A DNA stretch of 21,555 nt from JANRKN01 sp033763435. GTDB taxonomy: Bacteria; Planctomycetota; Phycisphaerae; Phycisphaerales; UBA1924. The position numbers and the translations under genes are program-made. The notes under the pieces are model-generated. The model was given only the letters and a program-made list of their open reading frames with translations. It was not told where the DNA came from and searched no databases. Of this stretch, positions 7,669 to 16,608 are shown one piece after another; the first letter of the stretch is position 1, and each line of letters opens with the position of its first letter. Location of the stretch: contig JANRKN010000116.1 in the NCBI GenBank assembly GCA_033763435.1, forward strand, positions 1 to 21,555, given 5' to 3'.

Positions 7669-9402
7669 TTAGACGCGGGCCTTCTTGAGCTTGGGATCGA
7701 TCGCGTCGCGCAGCGCCTCGCCCAGGATGTTGTACGACAGGGCCGTGAGGAAGATGGCGAATCCGGGGAAGATCGCCATCCACCACTTGAACTCGCCGAC
7801 CTCGTTGGTCGCGCTCGCGAGCAGACGCCCCCACGAGGCCTGCTCGGCCGGGCCCAGCGCCAGGTACGAGAGCACCGCCTCGATCTGGATCGCCGCGGCG
7901 ATCGCGAAGCTCGCGTCAACCAGCACCGGCGTCACGCCGTTGGGCAGCATGTGCTTGAACAGCACCGAGCGCAGCGGGAGCCCGACGGCCTGGGCGGCCT
8001 GCACGAAGTCCTGGTTGCGCAGCCTCATGAACTCCGCCCGCGTGAATCGCGCCGCGCCCGTCCATGTCACGCACCCGATGATCATCATCATCACATACGT
8101 GTTGCGCGGCAGCACCGCCGCCGCGACGATCAGCAGGAACAGCACCGGGATCGCCATGAAGATCTCGACGATCCGGAACAGCAGCGTGTCGATCCACCCG
8201 CCGAAGTACCCCATGATCGCGCCGATCGTCACGCCGATCACCACCGCCAGTCCGGTCGAGACCAGCCCGATCGAGATCGACAGCCGGCACGCGTACATCA
8301 TCTGGCTGAGCACGTCCTGACCGATGCCGTCGGTGCCCATCACGAACTCGGGCGCGGTGCCCTTGGGGAACTTTTCGAGCGCGCGCTTCTCAAGCTCGGG
8401 CAACGCCTGCGCCCGCACGGCGCTCTCGGCCTCGGCGAGCACCCGCTCACGCGCCTCGCGGGCGAGCTGCTCGGCCGCCCGGGGGCTGGGCGCATCCACC
8501 TTCGCGGCCTCCGCGGCCTTCTCGGCTTCGGGGCCCGCCTTCTCGCGTGCCGCGGCGACCAGCGGGCGGAACTCCGCGCGGATCCACGCGTCACGATCGG
8601 GCGTCGACGGATCGCTCCCCGGCTCGAGCAGCCGCAGGTTGGTCCCGCGCTGCACGGGCGACCAGGGCACGAGCGTCCAGACCGCCTGCGCCTGGCCCGC
8701 GTCGACCTTCTGGCGATAGCTGAACACCTCGGGGGGCGTGCGCCAGGAGGCCCCGATCGCCGCGCCCGCGATGACCGCCACCAGCACCGCGAACGACAGC
8801 CGCGCCGCGAGCGTGCGGAACGTCGGCAGCCACGCGAAGATCATCACCGAGAGCGCGCCGACGACCGCCGCCGCTTCCCACGGCAGCCCTGGCCTCGCGC
8901 GCCATGCCGCCGCCCACGGCGGAACCTCGCGCTGCTCCAGATATCCCTTCAGCGCGGTCGCCACGACCACCATCACCGCGCCCTGACCCACCGACGCCAG
9001 CAGCAACCCCAGCCGACGGCCCACCGTCCAGCCCATCCACTTCTTGATCGGCAGCACAAAGACCACCGCCGCGACCAGCGTTGCGACCAGGAGCAGAATG
9101 TCCGCCGAGGAAAGGCTCGAGGCCAGGGGCGACCAGGCGCGCTGGGAGCCATCAGCGAGCTTTTCGGTAAACCAGACCGGATGCCCGCTGGCCAGCACGG
9201 GCGCGAAGACCGCGAAGAACGCGACCAGCCCGATCCACGTCAGGCTGAGGACCGCGCGGGGCTGCTTGAGCACGCTCGACCACGCGTCGGCCCAGAAGCC
9301 GCGGGCCTCGCGCACGCCGATGCCCTGCATGAGCTGCACGCCCGTCACGCTCGCGGGCTCGGGCCGCGGGCCCGGAGAAGAGGATGGTTGGGTGCTGGTC
9401 AT
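7669..9402 (-). CDS. oppC: Oligopeptide-type ABC permease C1 (OppC/DppC family), greatly enlarged
   Basis: The C-terminal ~230 residues are a normal OppC core. VMGTDGIGQDVLSQ (354-367) is the family entry motif, GYFGGWIDTLLFRIVEIFMA (398-417) follows, and the cytoplasmic coupling loop is FVQAAQAVGLPLRSVLFKHM with LPN (466-488). The C-terminus is GEALRDAIDP. At 577 residues it is nearly twice the usual ~300. After the first membrane helix (about 52-70) there is an insertion of about 280 residues. It holds four further predicted membrane helices (about 101-118, 131-150, 176-194, 200-217) and then a charged Ala/Glu/Arg helical segment (about 265-350). Four helices are an even number, so the rest of the permease keeps its normal orientation. 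It would pair with permease B to form the translocation channel. The gene lies 27 bases after oppB and 12 before oppD. No clear ribosome site precedes the ATG. Confidence 0.88.
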   Translation of the reverse strand: MTSTQPSSSPGPRPEPASVTGVQLMQGIGVREARGFWADAWSSVLKQPRAVLSLTWIGLVAFFAVFAPVLASGHPVWFTEKLADGSQRAWSPLASSLSSADILLLVATLVAAVVFVLPIKKWMGWTVGRRLGLLLASVGQGAVMVVVATALKGYLEQREVPPWAAAWRARPGLPWEAAAVVGALSVMIFAWLPTFRTLAARLSFAVLVAVIAGAAIGASWRTPPEVFSYRQKVDAGQAQAVWTLVPWSPVQRGTNLRLLEPGSDPSTPDRDAWIRAEFRPLVAAAREKAGPEAEKAAEAAKVDAPSPRAAEQLAREARERVLAEAESAVRAQALPELEKRALEKFPKGTAPEFVMGTDGIGQDVLSQMMYACRLSISIGLVSTGLAVVIGVTIGAIMGYFGGWIDTLLFRIVEIFMAIPVLFLLIVAAAVLPRNTYVMMMIIGCVTWTGAARFTRAEFMRLRNQDFVQAAQAVGLPLRSVLFKHMLPNGVTPVLVDASFAIAAAIQIEAVLSYLALGPAEQASWGRLLASATNEVGEFKWWMAIFPGFAIFLTALSYNILGEALRDAIDPKLKKARV

Positions 9403-9429
9403 GGGTGTTCTGGTGCTTGTCAGGACGAG

Positions 9430-10965
9430 TTACTTGTAACTGATCCGCGGGTCGGCCAGCGCGTACAGGATGTCGGCCAGCAGCAGCGCGAGCAGGTTCA
9501 CCGCCGCGATCATCAGCGTGTTGGCCAGCAGCACCTCGCGGTCGCGAAGATAGATCGCCTCGATCACCATGCTGCCCATGCCGGGCACCGAGAAGATCCG
9601 CTCGATCACCACCGAGCCCGCGAGCGTCGCCGGGAAGACGGTCGCGAACATCGTGATCAGCGGCAGCAGCGAGTTGCGGAACACGTGCGCGAACACGATC
9701 GTCTTCTGCTCGACACCCTTGGCCTTGGCGGTCCGGACGTAGTCGGCGTTGAAGTTCTCGAGCATCGCCGCGCGCGTCTGCTTGCTGAGCACCGCGAACC
9801 CGCCGTACACCAGGCACAGGACCGGCAGCGCGATGTGCCAGAGCGTGTCCAGCAGGAAGCCGCGCTCAAAGCCCATCTCGCCCCACGTGGGCAGGAACGT
9901 GAAGCTCGCGGCATCCTTGTCGTTGAGCCCGCCCACCGGGAACGCGCCCAGGTACTGATCGCTCGCGAGATAGCCCAGGCACAGCACGCCCGCCCACACC
10001 GTGGGGATCGACCAGAGCGCGACGAACACGCCGCCCAGCGTCACGTCCTGCCAGCGTCCCTGCCGCACGGCCGCGAGCATCCCGCAGGGGATCGCGATCA
10101 GGTACACGATCGGGAACGCGATCAGGTTCAGCAGCAGCGTGACGGGCAGCGCGGTCGCGATCAGATCGACCACCGGGCGCCCGCGAGCGAACGAGGTGCC
10201 AAGGTCGGGCAGCGCGACGCTGACCGCGCCCGGGATCACGGGCAGGCCCACCTGCGGGAAGAGCTGCGCCTCAAAGACGCCCAGCGCCCGCGCGCGCGCG
10301 TCCAACCCGGCGCGGTACGCGGTGATCGTCGCGTCCCAGGCCTTCTCGACCTCGGCCCAGGCGGGAGAGTTCTTGTCGGGCGAGAGCTTGCTGAGCGCGC
10401 CGAGGTCGGGACGGTTGCGATAGTCCACGAGGTCGCCGCGCCCGATGGCCTTGGCGTAGTCACCCAGGCGCTGCTCGAAGACCGCGCGTGAGGCGACGTA
10501 CGTCGAGCGGGCGCGGGCGTAACCGTTGGAAGCGAGCGACCACGCACGCGAGCGAGCCTCACCGTTCTTCTCATCGGGCGCGGTTTCGAGCGCAACCGGC
10601 GCGGGCTCAGGCGGCAGTTCGTTCAGGAACCAGCGCCACATGGGCGGCTCACGCATCGCGCGCGGCTGGCCCACGACCTCGCCCGTGGGAAGGATCTGGG
10701 CGCGTTCGCCGAACTTGACGGGGCTGATGCGGTGCAGCCAGCGCAGGTACTGAACGACCACGGGCGAGTCCAGCCCGTAGCGGTCCTCGAGGTAGGCTTC
10801 CTGGATGGCGCGTGAGCCGACGTCGGCCTGCATCGAGCCGCCCGCCGCGCGGAGCGCCGCGCCGATGCCGCCGGGCGAGAGCGCGATGAGCATGAAGATG
10901 AGGAACGTGATCCCGATCAGGGTCGGGATCATGAGCAGGAGCCGTCGAAGGACGTAGGTGCCCAT
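9430..10965 (-). CDS. oppB: Oligopeptide-type ABC permease B (OppB/DppB family), enlarged
   Basis: The N-terminus MGTYVLRRLLLMIPTLIGIT and first helix (about 10-30) are typical of OppB, as is the YGLDSPVVVQYLRWL region (63-77). The core resumes at LGTSFARGRPVVDLIATALP (255-274) with the remaining helices. The coupling loop is RTAKAKGVEQKTIVFAHVFR (411-430), and GSVVIERIFSVPGMG (450-464) and LADPRISYK (503-511) follow. Between about 84 and 252 lies an extra ~170-residue hydrophilic, helix-prone segment absent from the ~306-residue E. coli protein. By known OppB topology this loop faces the periplasm, where the binding protein docks. GGAGG about 10 bases upstream of the ATG at 10965 supports the start. 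It is the only B-type permease in the operon, between the binding protein (39 bases) and C1 (27 bases). Confidence 0.9.
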   Translation of the reverse strand: MGTYVLRRLLLMIPTLIGITFLIFMLIALSPGGIGAALRAAGGSMQADVGSRAIQEAYLEDRYGLDSPVVVQYLRWLHRISPVKFGERAQILPTGEVVGQPRAMREPPMWRWFLNELPPEPAPVALETAPDEKNGEARSRAWSLASNGYARARSTYVASRAVFEQRLGDYAKAIGRGDLVDYRNRPDLGALSKLSPDKNSPAWAEVEKAWDATITAYRAGLDARARALGVFEAQLFPQVGLPVIPGAVSVALPDLGTSFARGRPVVDLIATALPVTLLLNLIAFPIVYLIAIPCGMLAAVRQGRWQDVTLGGVFVALWSIPTVWAGVLCLGYLASDQYLGAFPVGGLNDKDAASFTFLPTWGEMGFERGFLLDTLWHIALPVLCLVYGGFAVLSKQTRAAMLENFNADYVRTAKAKGVEQKTIVFAHVFRNSLLPLITMFATVFPATLAGSVVIERIFSVPGMGSMVIEAIYLRDREVLLANTLMIAAVNLLALLLADILYALADPRISYK

Positions 10966-11004
10966 GGTGAGCGAGCCTCCGTGGGAAGGGGGGAGTGAGT
11001 TCGC

Positions 11005-12951
11005 TCAGGGCTGCTTGGAGGACCCGGCGCCGCCGCGCATGAAGAACTCAGACACGTCCATGCCCATGCGGTACATGTTGAAGTTCCCGACGCGGTTGTT
11101 GACCAGCCGCAGCCAGGGCTGCTCGTGCAGCGGGGTGTAGGGCTGATCCTCGTGGATCACGCGGTGCAGCTCGTGCCAGACCTTCATGCGTTCATCGTCG
11201 TCGATGGTCTGCCGGCCCTTCTTGATCAGCGCGTCGGCCTCTTCGTTGCGCCACTGCCCGAAGTTGTCGCCCGTGCCCTCGATCGAGCTGATGGCCCAGA
11301 GCTGCGTCGGGTCGGTCTCGGGCGCGCTGCTGGACCAGGCAAACGTGATCGCGTCAAAGTCGCGCCGATCGAGGATGCTCTGGAGCACCGACCAGTCGAT
11401 GGGCGCGAGCTGGCAGTCGATGCCGACCATCGCGCACTGGTCCTTGACGTAGGTGACCATCTGCAGCGTGCTGTCGTTGCCCTGGCCGAAGGTGAGCTGG
11501 AAGGTGAAACGCTCGCCCTTCTCGTTGGTGCGGAAGCCGCTGGCGTCGCGGATTCTCCAGCCCGCCTCATCGAGCAGCGCCTTGGCCTTCTCGACGTCGT
11601 AGGGCCACGGCTGGATGCGTGGGTTGGCCTGCGGGGTCTCGGAGTTGAACGGGCCCGTGGCAAGCCGGACCAGATCCTTGGAGATGTCGCGCTTGATCTT
11701 CTCGCGGTCGATGAGGTGCGTCATTGCCAGTCGCACGCGCCGATCCGAGAACGGCGTGAGCTTGCCGCCCGCGCGCGGGCCCGTCTGCCAGCAGATGAAG
11801 CTCCACCCGCCCTGAACGTTGTACCACATCTTCGCACGGGCATACTGGAGAAACGCGGGGTCGTCCTTGAGCTTGTCGAACTGTGCCGCGGTGGGCCGGG
11901 CAAAGTCGGCCTGCTGATTCGTGAACGTCGTGAGGCGTGCGAGCGAATCCTGAACCACCTTGAAGCGGATGCGTTCCACCGCCGGGCGCGGGCCCCAGTA
12001 CGACTCGTTGCGCACCAGCACGATGTCCTGCGGCGGCGCCCACTGATTGTCCGGATCCACCGACGGGAACCGGTACGGACCCGAGCCCATGAGCAGGCCC
12101 GTGCTCGTGTTGATCTGCGCGGGCGTGAAGCGCGAGAAGAAGTGCTTGGGCAGCACGGGCATGAGCGCCGCCTGCTGCTTGTTGTCAAAGCGCCGTTCCT
12201 TGAACTGGATCTCGACGACCTTCTCGCCGAGCACCTCGATCTTCGCGATGCCGTTGGTCACCGAGCGGAACCGATCGGCCTGCACCTCGGGGTTGTAGAG
12301 GAAATCGTCGTGCGTCCATCGCACGTCTTCGGCCGTCACCGGCTTCCCATCGCTGAACCGCGCCTCATCGCGAATCCGCACGCGGAGCCACATGCCCTCG
12401 GGGTCCATCTGCCAGGCCGCGGCGAGCAGATGCTCGAGCTTCAGCGTCTGCACGTTGTACCGCCCGAGGCTCTCGACCACCTCGTCGTTGACGTAGCGCC
12501 CGTAGGTGTCGCCGTAGCGGAAGCTGGTCACGACCGCGGGCTGGCCCTCAAAGATCTGCACGAACTCGCCGCCCTCGACAAAGCCCTCGGCCTTGGTGGG
12601 GTCGTTCGTGAAGCCGATGGGCGCGGCCCACTCGACCGCGACGCCCGGGCGCGCCCACGACTCATCGCGTCCGCCGCGCGGGCCCGCGCTCGCCGCGCCG
12701 CCGTCCGTCGCGGGCCGGGCGACCACGCCCTCGGCCAGCGCCGAACCGATCTTCTGCATCTCGCGTGCGTTCTGATCGAGCGACTGCTGCATGCGCCCAA
12801 GCTGCTGCGCGACCGTGCCCAGCTGCTCTTCGACCTTGGCCATCTGCGTGCGGTCGCGGTCGCGCTGGACCATCGAGAGCCACTGGCTCACGCCCACCGC
12901 CAGCACCACGACCAGCAGCACGAAATCCTTCAGGGTGAATCGGTTCTGCAT
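11005..12951 (-). CDS. oppA: Membrane-anchored substrate-binding protein of the importer (SBP family 5)
   Basis: The ATG at 12951 is preceded by GAGAGGG at a good distance and gives 648 residues. Longer frames up to 13065 add only low-value sequence. MQNRFTLKDFVLLVVVLAVG plus VSQWLSMV (about 9-28) forms an uncleaved-looking membrane helix with no lipobox. A heptad-like coiled coil follows (MAKVEEQLGTVAQQLGRMQQ and on, about 37-73), then a Gly/Ala linker. The binding domain has the family-5 features SDGKPVTAEDVRWTHDDF (200-217), MGSGPYRF and HELHRVIHEDQPYTPL. Family-5 proteins bind peptides, nickel, heme or sugars; the ligand here cannot be read from the sequence. It lies in the periplasm facing the enlarged permeases. 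Anchoring by helix plus coiled coil instead of a lipid is unusual. Confidence 0.9.
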   Translation of the reverse strand: MQNRFTLKDFVLLVVVLAVGVSQWLSMVQRDRDRTQMAKVEEQLGTVAQQLGRMQQSLDQNAREMQKIGSALAEGVVARPATDGGAASAGPRGGRDESWARPGVAVEWAAPIGFTNDPTKAEGFVEGGEFVQIFEGQPAVVTSFRYGDTYGRYVNDEVVESLGRYNVQTLKLEHLLAAAWQMDPEGMWLRVRIRDEARFSDGKPVTAEDVRWTHDDFLYNPEVQADRFRSVTNGIAKIEVLGEKVVEIQFKERRFDNKQQAALMPVLPKHFFSRFTPAQINTSTGLLMGSGPYRFPSVDPDNQWAPPQDIVLVRNESYWGPRPAVERIRFKVVQDSLARLTTFTNQQADFARPTAAQFDKLKDDPAFLQYARAKMWYNVQGGWSFICWQTGPRAGGKLTPFSDRRVRLAMTHLIDREKIKRDISKDLVRLATGPFNSETPQANPRIQPWPYDVEKAKALLDEAGWRIRDASGFRTNEKGERFTFQLTFGQGNDSTLQMVTYVKDQCAMVGIDCQLAPIDWSVLQSILDRRDFDAITFAWSSSAPETDPTQLWAISSIEGTGDNFGQWRNEEADALIKKGRQTIDDDERMKVWHELHRVIHEDQPYTPLHEQPWLRLVNNRVGNFNMYRMGMDVSEFFMRGGAGSSKQP

Positions 12952-13086
12952 CGATGCCCTCTCGGAAAACTCGACCCCGGAACGCCTGATCCAGTTCTGC
13001 GGGTCGCCGCAGAACGCGGCACACCCGACACTCATGAAGCCCTGACCCGGCCCGGGGGTTGTCACACCTCGCGGGCGGGCCCAAGC

Positions 13087-14406
13087 CTATCGCGCACGCC
13101 GCTTGGGATCGAACGCCTCGCGCAGTCCTTCGCCCACAAAGTTCAGCGCCAGCAGCGTCGAGCCCAGCAGCACGCACGGGAAGAGCAGCAACCACCAATT
13201 GGACTGGTAAGGATTCAATTCCACCAGACCGTCCGCCGCGAGGTTCCCCCAACTGGGCAAGGGTGGCTTGACGCCGATGCCCAAAAAGGACAGGAAGCTC
13301 TCCTGCAGGATCGCCTGCGGGACCGTGAGCGTGGAGTAGACGATGATGGGCCCGACAAGGTTCGGCAGCAGATGCCGGAGGAACGTCCGGTGCACGGGCG
13401 TGCCGATCGCGCGGGCCGCCTCGATGAACGGCTGGTTCTTGAGGCTCAGCACCTGCCCGCGCACGACCCGCGCCATCGTGAGCCACGACACGCCGCCGAT
13501 CGCCACGAACAGCGTCACGACGTTGATCGCGTTCTGCACGCTCAGCCCGATCTCGCCCGTCCCGATCTTCTCGAGCGCCTGGGCTTCCAGCTCCGCGCGC
13601 CGGGCGTCGCTGGTCCGCTCGGCCTCGGGCAGCGCCGCCAGCGCGCGCTCGACGTACACCGCGCGCTCCTGGGCCTTTGCCGGCACGCGCGACGAGACCC
13701 ACTTTTCCACCAGCGCGTCCACCGCGACCGCGAGCAGCACCACCAGCAGGATGTACGGCAATCCGTACAGGATGTCCACGATCCGCATCATGAACCCGTC
13801 GACCCGCCCGCCCGCATAGCCCGCGATGGATCCGTACAGCGTCCCGATCAGCACCGAGAGCATCGCCGCCGCGATCCCGATGCCCATCGAGATCCCGCCG
13901 CCCGTCAGCACCCGCACCAGCAGACTCCGCCCCAGCACGTCGGTCCCCAGCGCCGAGTCGGGCCATTCCTTCTTGAGAGCCTCCGCGACCGGGCCCTGGG
14001 TCTGCGCGACGGCCTGCTCGGGCGTGACGCCCGCCGCCGCAGCGATCTGCGCGACCTTCGCCTCATCCACCCGCGCATTCAGGCGCTGCACCTCGCGCGC
14101 AGGAAGCTCGTATCCCAGACTCAGCGCCCACGTCGGGGGCGAGCGGCCATCCTTCGGGTCGCCCGCGTTGTAGCGGGGCACGCCGCGGGCGTTTTCGCTT
14201 CCACTTTCGCGGACTTGTGCGAGCGTCCAGGGCAACGTCGCGACGCACGCAAGGAACATGAGCACCAGAAAGCCCAAGCCGAGCAGTCCCGCCTTGCTCC
14301 GCGTCCAGGCACGCTCGCGCCCGCGCGACGGCGCCGCGACGGCCAGCACCGCCGCGACCGAGCCATCACCCCCGCGGACCAACATGCCCTTGGGCACTTC
14401 GTTCAT
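13087..14406 (-). CDS. Oligopeptide-type ABC permease C2 (second OppC/DppC-type), enlarged
   Basis: This 439-residue protein is the first gene of the importer operon. A first helix (about 39-58) is followed by a hydrophilic insert of about 85 residues, then the family motif ALGTDVLGRSLLVRVLTGGG (152-171). GYAGGRVDGFMMRIVDILYG (196-215) follows. After the next helix (to about 230) there is a second charged insert of about 65 residues (EKWVSSRVPAKAQERAVYVE onward). The core then resumes with VVTLFVAIGGVSWLTMARVV and the coupling loop FIEAARAIGTPVHRTFLRHL with LPN (327-349). The C-terminus GEGLREAFDPKRRAR is typical. Both inserts fall in loops expected to face the periplasm. A second C-type permease beside a single B-type is odd; it may give alternative B-C1 and B-C2 pairs. 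ATG 14406 has no strong ribosome site; ATG 14385 (preceded by AAGGG) is an alternative. A 135-base gap separates it from the binding-protein gene. Confidence 0.88.
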   Translation of the reverse strand: MNEVPKGMLVRGGDGSVAAVLAVAAPSRGRERAWTRSKAGLLGLGFLVLMFLACVATLPWTLAQVRESGSENARGVPRYNAGDPKDGRSPPTWALSLGYELPAREVQRLNARVDEAKVAQIAAAAGVTPEQAVAQTQGPVAEALKKEWPDSALGTDVLGRSLLVRVLTGGGISMGIGIAAAMLSVLIGTLYGSIAGYAGGRVDGFMMRIVDILYGLPYILLVVLLAVAVDALVEKWVSSRVPAKAQERAVYVERALAALPEAERTSDARRAELEAQALEKIGTGEIGLSVQNAINVVTLFVAIGGVSWLTMARVVRGQVLSLKNQPFIEAARAIGTPVHRTFLRHLLPNLVGPIIVYSTLTVPQAILQESFLSFLGIGVKPPLPSWGNLAADGLVELNPYQSNWWLLLFPCVLLGSTLLALNFVGEGLREAFDPKRRAR

Positions 14407-14635
14407 GCGGCGTGAAGATACACGCTTCGGCCTCGGTCAGCCGACACCAATCGTCCTCACAAGCCCCGAACCAAATCTCCCCGGGCGCGGAACTTTCGCG
14501 GAGCCGCTTCGCGCGCCCGTCCGGATCGGGTAGTCTGGATTCGCCCGGTGTTCTGCCGAGGCCCGACCGCCCCCGGTCCGTCGTTCGCTCGCCCTTCCGG
14601 GCCTGTCGTCCGCCGATCTCTTCTGAGGTGCCCGC
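14407..14635. promoter_or_regulatory. Divergent control region between the importer operon and the metalloprotease gene
   Basis: This 229-base gap separates the leftward importer operon from the rightward protease gene and must hold at least two promoters. I see no convincing -35/-10 pair or operator palindrome. TAGTCT at about 14531 could be a weak -10 for the rightward gene. The shared position would allow co-regulation of a secreted protease with a peptide-type importer, but no shared site is visible. Confidence 0.4.
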
Positions 14636-16498
14636 ATGCGATCTCCGCTCACGATCTGCCTGGCGTTCTCCACCCTTGCGATCTCGTGCCTGGGCGCGCG
14701 CCCGGCGCTGGCGCAGCAATCCCCCGCCGCGCGGGCCGCGACGAATCTGCGTGCGCTTTCCGCGTCGCCCGAGCAGCCGTTCGGCCCGCGGGTGGTGCGC
14801 TTGAGCCCCGATGCGCAGGCTCTGGCCGCGCTCGCGGGCGCCGCGGCGGGCACGGTGATCGACCTGCCGCTGCCTTCCTCGGACGGCCAGACGACACTCG
14901 CCTCGCTCGACCTTGCCCGCACCAGCGTCTTCGCGCCCGGCGCGAAGATCACGGTCGTGACCGACGAGGGCCCGCAGGAGCGCGAGCCCGCCGCGGTGCT
15001 GAGCGCCACGTTCTTCTCTGGCTCGGTGCGGGGCGTGGAGAACTCGCGGGTCTTCCTGGCCGTCACACCCGCGGGGGCGCTGGGCTCGGCGCCCCGCGTG
15101 GACGCGCTGATCCTGACCGGCGCGGAGCAGTTCGTGATCTCGTCGGGCCCCGAGGGGGCGAACCTCGCGCCGGTGATCTATTCCGTCGCCGCGCTCGAAG
15201 CGTCGGGCGCGATGCCGATCGAGCGGTTCTCCTGCGGCGTCGGCACCGCGGCGATGCCCGCGAGCGTCGCGCTGAACACGCCGATGCGTCCCGTCCGCGC
15301 GAGCACCGGCGCCCCGGCCCGGGCGCGCTCACTCGCCGACGATTCGCTCGCTCACTCGGGCCAGCCCGATCAGCCGGGCGCGTTCGAGGACCGCGACGCC
15401 CCGTGCCGGATCGCTCAGGTCGCGATCGAGACCGACTTTGAGTTCCGCGAGGGCTTCACGTCGACCGCCGCCGCGGCCAACTACGCCGCGTTCCTGATCG
15501 GCGCGGTCTCGGAGATCTACGCCGCCGAGTTCAACACCCGCCTGCAGATCCCGTACCTGCGCATCTGGGACACGGCGAACGATCCGTGGACCGTCAACGG
15601 CACGATCGACCTGCTCTACCAGTTCCAGGAGCACTGGAACGCGAACATGACGGGCGTGTCGCGCTCGATCGTCCACATGCTGAGCCCGCGCCGGATGCCC
15701 CAGGCCGGCGGCGTGGCCTATCTGGGCGTGATCTGCTATCCCGAGTACGACTACGGGGTCAGCGCGTACCTCAATCTGTCGTTCCCGTACCCGCTGGGGA
15801 ACAACCTGCCGCAGAACTGGGACCCCTTCGTCGTCGCCCACGAGATCGGGCACAACTTCGGGACCGGGCACACGCACGATTCGTACACGCCGGTCATCGA
15901 CAACTGCGGGAACGGCGACTGCAACAGCCCCATCCCAGCCAACCAGGGCACGATCATGTCCTACTGCCACACCTGCGCGGGGGGCATGAGCAACATCCGG
16001 CTCGAGATGGGCCCGCGAGTCGCGGCCCAGATCCTCACGTACCTCGACACCGAGGCGGTCTGCGATCTTTCCGCGTCGGGCGTGACGCTCAACGCGCCGC
16101 TGGCCGACACCGCGGGCTGCCCGGCCAACCCGGGCGTGTTCGTGGCCGACGCGTCGGGCACGGGAACCCTGCGCTACGAGTGGCGCGTGAACGGCGCGCT
16201 CCAGAGCGAGACCGGCCCGGTGCTGTTCGTCGGCTCGTGCGGCGGGGACGCGAGCTGCGCGGTCGAGGTGACCGTCGCCGACGCCTGCGGCAACGCGGTC
16301 ACGTCGAGCGCGACCTTCAACGCCCTGCCGCCGTGCGCCGCGGACTTTGACCGGTCCTGCTTCCTCGACTCGGACGACTTCTCGAGCTTCGTCGGGGCGT
16401 TCATCGCGGGCCAGCCCTCGGCAGACTTTGACGGAACCGGCTTCTTGGACTCGGACGACTTCGTCGCCTTCGTGCAGGCGTTTGAAGCAGGGTGCTGA
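14636..16498 (+). CDS. Secreted metzincin metalloprotease (M12B-like) with GC-type dockerin tail
   Basis: This 620-residue protein begins with a signal peptide (MRSPLTICLAFSTLAISCLG to ARPALA). A pro-region of about 220 residues follows, then a catalytic domain from about residue 257. The zinc site HEIGHNFGTGH (402-412) gives ligands His402, His406 and His412 and catalytic Glu403. The Met-turn is IMSYC, with Met441. This is the reprolysin/adamalysin-like metzincin pattern. The C-terminal side has an Ig/PKD-like beta domain (about 460-565) and two EF-hand-like dockerin repeats ending FEAGC (567-620). The first repeat has Cys where the loop normally has Gly (DFDRSCFLD). The protein is exported and probably held at the surface through the dockerin-type tail. 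Many cysteines suggest disulfides. It is divergent from the importer operon, so released peptides could feed that transporter, but this is inference from position. Confidence 0.9.
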   Translation: MRSPLTICLAFSTLAISCLGARPALAQQSPAARAATNLRALSASPEQPFGPRVVRLSPDAQALAALAGAAAGTVIDLPLPSSDGQTTLASLDLARTSVFAPGAKITVVTDEGPQEREPAAVLSATFFSGSVRGVENSRVFLAVTPAGALGSAPRVDALILTGAEQFVISSGPEGANLAPVIYSVAALEASGAMPIERFSCGVGTAAMPASVALNTPMRPVRASTGAPARARSLADDSLAHSGQPDQPGAFEDRDAPCRIAQVAIETDFEFREGFTSTAAAANYAAFLIGAVSEIYAAEFNTRLQIPYLRIWDTANDPWTVNGTIDLLYQFQEHWNANMTGVSRSIVHMLSPRRMPQAGGVAYLGVICYPEYDYGVSAYLNLSFPYPLGNNLPQNWDPFVVAHEIGHNFGTGHTHDSYTPVIDNCGNGDCNSPIPANQGTIMSYCHTCAGGMSNIRLEMGPRVAAQILTYLDTEAVCDLSASGVTLNAPLADTAGCPANPGVFVADASGTGTLRYEWRVNGALQSETGPVLFVGSCGGDASCAVEVTVADACGNAVTSSATFNALPPCAADFDRSCFLDSDDFSSFVGAFIAGQPSADFDGTGFLDSDDFVAFVQAFEAGC

Positions 16499-16525
16499 TC
16501 GGAGAACGCGGACGGGGGTGGGATG

Positions 16526-16540
16526 GTCCGTGCTTCGGAC
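16526..16540. other. Weak hairpin between convergent genes
   Basis: GTCCG/CGGAC with a 5-base loop lies 27 bases past the protease stop. There is no T-run after it on either strand, so it is at best a weak or rho-assisted terminator. The rest of the 110-base gap to the DUF4126 gene shows nothing else. Confidence 0.25.
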
Positions 16541-16608
16541 GACGCCGGTGGCGCGCCCGACCTGCCCGCGGGCGCCGCCGACGACGACGCTGCGACCACG
16601 CTCCGTCC

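Noticed and set aside
11125..14415. A 1096-codon open frame on the + strand opposite the binding protein and C2 permease
   Set aside because: Same mirror effect of GC-rich codons. It has no domains or signal, and it crosses two real genes and their gap.
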